Below are positions 4,689 to 5,783 of a stretch of DNA of 5,783 nucleotides, one piece after another (the first letter of the stretch is position 1; the number at the start of each line of letters is the position of its first letter). The notes beneath the pieces are model-generated. The model was given only the letters and a program-made list of their open reading frames with translations. It made no database searches and was not told the origin of the DNA. The position numbers and the translations under genes are program-made. The DNA comes from Armatimonadota bacterium. Lineage in GTDB: Bacteria; Sysuimicrobiota; Sysuimicrobiia; Sysuimicrobiales; JACQTN01. The DNA is taken from contig JACQTN010000013.1 of assembly GCA_016210785.1 (NCBI GenBank), positions 1 to 5,783 of the forward strand, given 5' to 3'.

Positions 4689-5783
4689 CTACTCCATCTT
4701 CATGTACTCCCACCAGGTGATCCACCACCGCTCGTTGGGGACATTATTCTTCACGTAACTCCGGCTGGCAACCACGTAGTAGGGCCGCCACAGCTGCACC
4801 AGCGGCACGTCGCCGGCGATCTTCTTCTGGAGCTCCACCAGCAACTGCTTCCGCCGTGCCGGGTTGAGCTCCGCGCGCTGGCGTTGGATGAGATCGTCGG
4901 CGGCCCGGTACCCGTTGGAGTTCGCCCCGCTCGGATACTCCCGCCCTTCGAACCCTGTCAGGAACGGGTCGGGGGCGGCCCGGGTGGGCCCCTCAATCAG
5001 CATGTCGTAATCGCCGCGGCCGCGGCGGCTCTGGTAGGCTGCCTGCTCCAGCTGCTCCAGGATGACCTCCACGCCGATGCGCCGAAACATCTGCTGCAGC
5101 GCCGCCCCGACCACCGGGTCATCGCCGGATGGCCGGAAGATCATGCGCATCCGCGCGCCGCTGGCGCCCGCCTCCGCGATCAGGCGCCGCGCCGCCTCGG
5201 GGTTGTAGTCGTACTTCGGCACGTCGAGGGTATGGCCGCACCCGCCCGACGGGATCGGGCTGCCCACGCCCTCCAGCGTCCCGAAGTTGTGCAGGACATC
5301 CTGGAGGAGGCTCTTCCGGTCCACGGCGTGATGGAGCGCCCGGCGCACCCGCACGTCATCGAGGGGTTTACGCGTCACGTTGAACACCAGGCCGCGCCAC
5401 CCCGCCACCGGCGTGGCGACCATGTTGATGTTGGGATCTCCACGGAGGCTCAGATACGCCTGCGTGCCTCGCACGGGCATCAGGTTGATCTCGTCCTTCT
5501 GCAGGGCGAGGGCCGCCACGTTCTCGTCGGGGATCACCAGGAAGCGCACGTTCTTGATCTGGGGCGCGCCGCGGTAGTATCTCTCGTTAGCCTTGAAGAC
5601 CATCTCCGCCCGCGGCCGCCAGCTCACCACCTCGTACGCCCCTGTGCCGACCGGCGTCTTGCCGAACCTGTCTCCGAGCTCCTGGACGGCCCGCTGGTTG
5701 ACGATCCAGCCCGGCCGGTAGGGAAGCACGCCGCCCACCAGGTAGGGCGCGGGCGCCTTCATCACGATCCGCACCGTGTGCTC
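4689..5783 (-). CDS. ABC transporter substrate-binding protein, family 5, partial (N-terminus beyond window)
   Basis: The visible 364 residues are the C-terminal part of a DppA/OppA-like solute-binding protein. The frame is open to the window edge: codons for Glu, His and Thr precede the GTG at 5774, and these align with the paralog (EHTVR against DYTVR). The gene therefore starts outside the window, and no start codon should be placed here. By comparison with the complete copy, about 145 residues including the signal peptide are missing. Family features present are TGAYEVVS, GLVFNVTRKP, DVRVRRALHHAVDR, and near the end VPLVQLWRP. My hand alignment to the protein at 1774-3303 is gap-free with about 72% identity. 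One local difference is SPIPSGGCGH here against SPIPPLVWGH there, which introduces a cysteine into a loop. A different but related ligand is plausible. A strong hairpin lies downstream, before ada. Confidence 0.92.
   Translation of the reverse strand, partial: EHTVRIVMKAPAPYLVGGVLPYRPGWIVNQRAVQELGDRFGKTPVGTGAYEVVSWRPRAEMVFKANERYYRGAPQIKNVRFLVIPDENVAALALQKDEINLMPVRGTQAYLSLRGDPNINMVATPVAGWRGLVFNVTRKPLDDVRVRRALHHAVDRKSLLQDVLHNFGTLEGVGSPIPSGGCGHTLDVPKYDYNPEAARRLIAEAGASGARMRMIFRPSGDDPVVGAALQQMFRRIGVEVILEQLEQAAYQSRRGRGDYDMLIEGPTRAAPDPFLTGFEGREYPSGANSNGYRAADDLIQRQRAELNPARRKQLLVELQKKIAGDVPLVQLWRPYYVVASRSYVKNNVPNERWWITWWEYMKME

Noticed and set aside
5772..5774. GTG at 5774 as the true start of the second binding protein
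   Set aside because: The frame stays open to the window edge and the codons upstream align with the paralog, so this is an internal valine of a truncated gene.

Overview
This window reads as GC-rich bacterial chromosome, with G/C strongly favoured at third codon positions, GTG as well as ATG starts, and clear purine-rich ribosome binding sites. Nothing fixes the taxon. The style (several family 5 solute-binding proteins beside a DppC-type permease, and a small exported protein with short D-x-x-G-R-x-R repeats) would suit a GC-rich soil or thermophilic lineage, but that is inference. There is no phage gene, transposase, CRISPR array, tRNA or rRNA.

Layout: positions 1-219 hold no gene I can support, but contain a perfect 12-bp hairpin and a cluster of overlapping G/C-rich inverted repeats. 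A DppC/OppC-type peptide/nickel ABC permease follows on the + strand (220-1146). After 157 bp comes a small predicted exported repeat protein on the same strand (1304-1705). The rest is on the - strand and converges on that pair. Read in its own direction it runs: a family 5 extracellular solute-binding protein whose N-terminal part lies beyond the right edge (4689-5783), a strong hairpin, a complete Ada-type methyltransferase/regulator (3384-4496), and a second, complete solute-binding protein (1774-3303).

The permease and the two binding proteins belong to the same transporter class (dipeptide/oligopeptide/nickel ABC importers) and could work together. The partner permease (DppB type) and the ATPases (DppD/DppF type) are not in view, so a complete importer cannot be claimed here. 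The two binding proteins are close tandem paralogs, about 72% identical over 364 gap-free residues in my hand alignment. They sit as direct repeats on either side of ada, which is unrelated in function (repair of alkylated DNA and control of the adaptive response).

No clearly new biological system is visible. The most notable points are the binding-protein duplication bracketing ada, an uneven divergence profile between the two copies, an 18-bp tandem repeat that encodes the C-terminal tail of Ada and runs through its stop codon, and mutually exclusive hairpins upstream of the permease.
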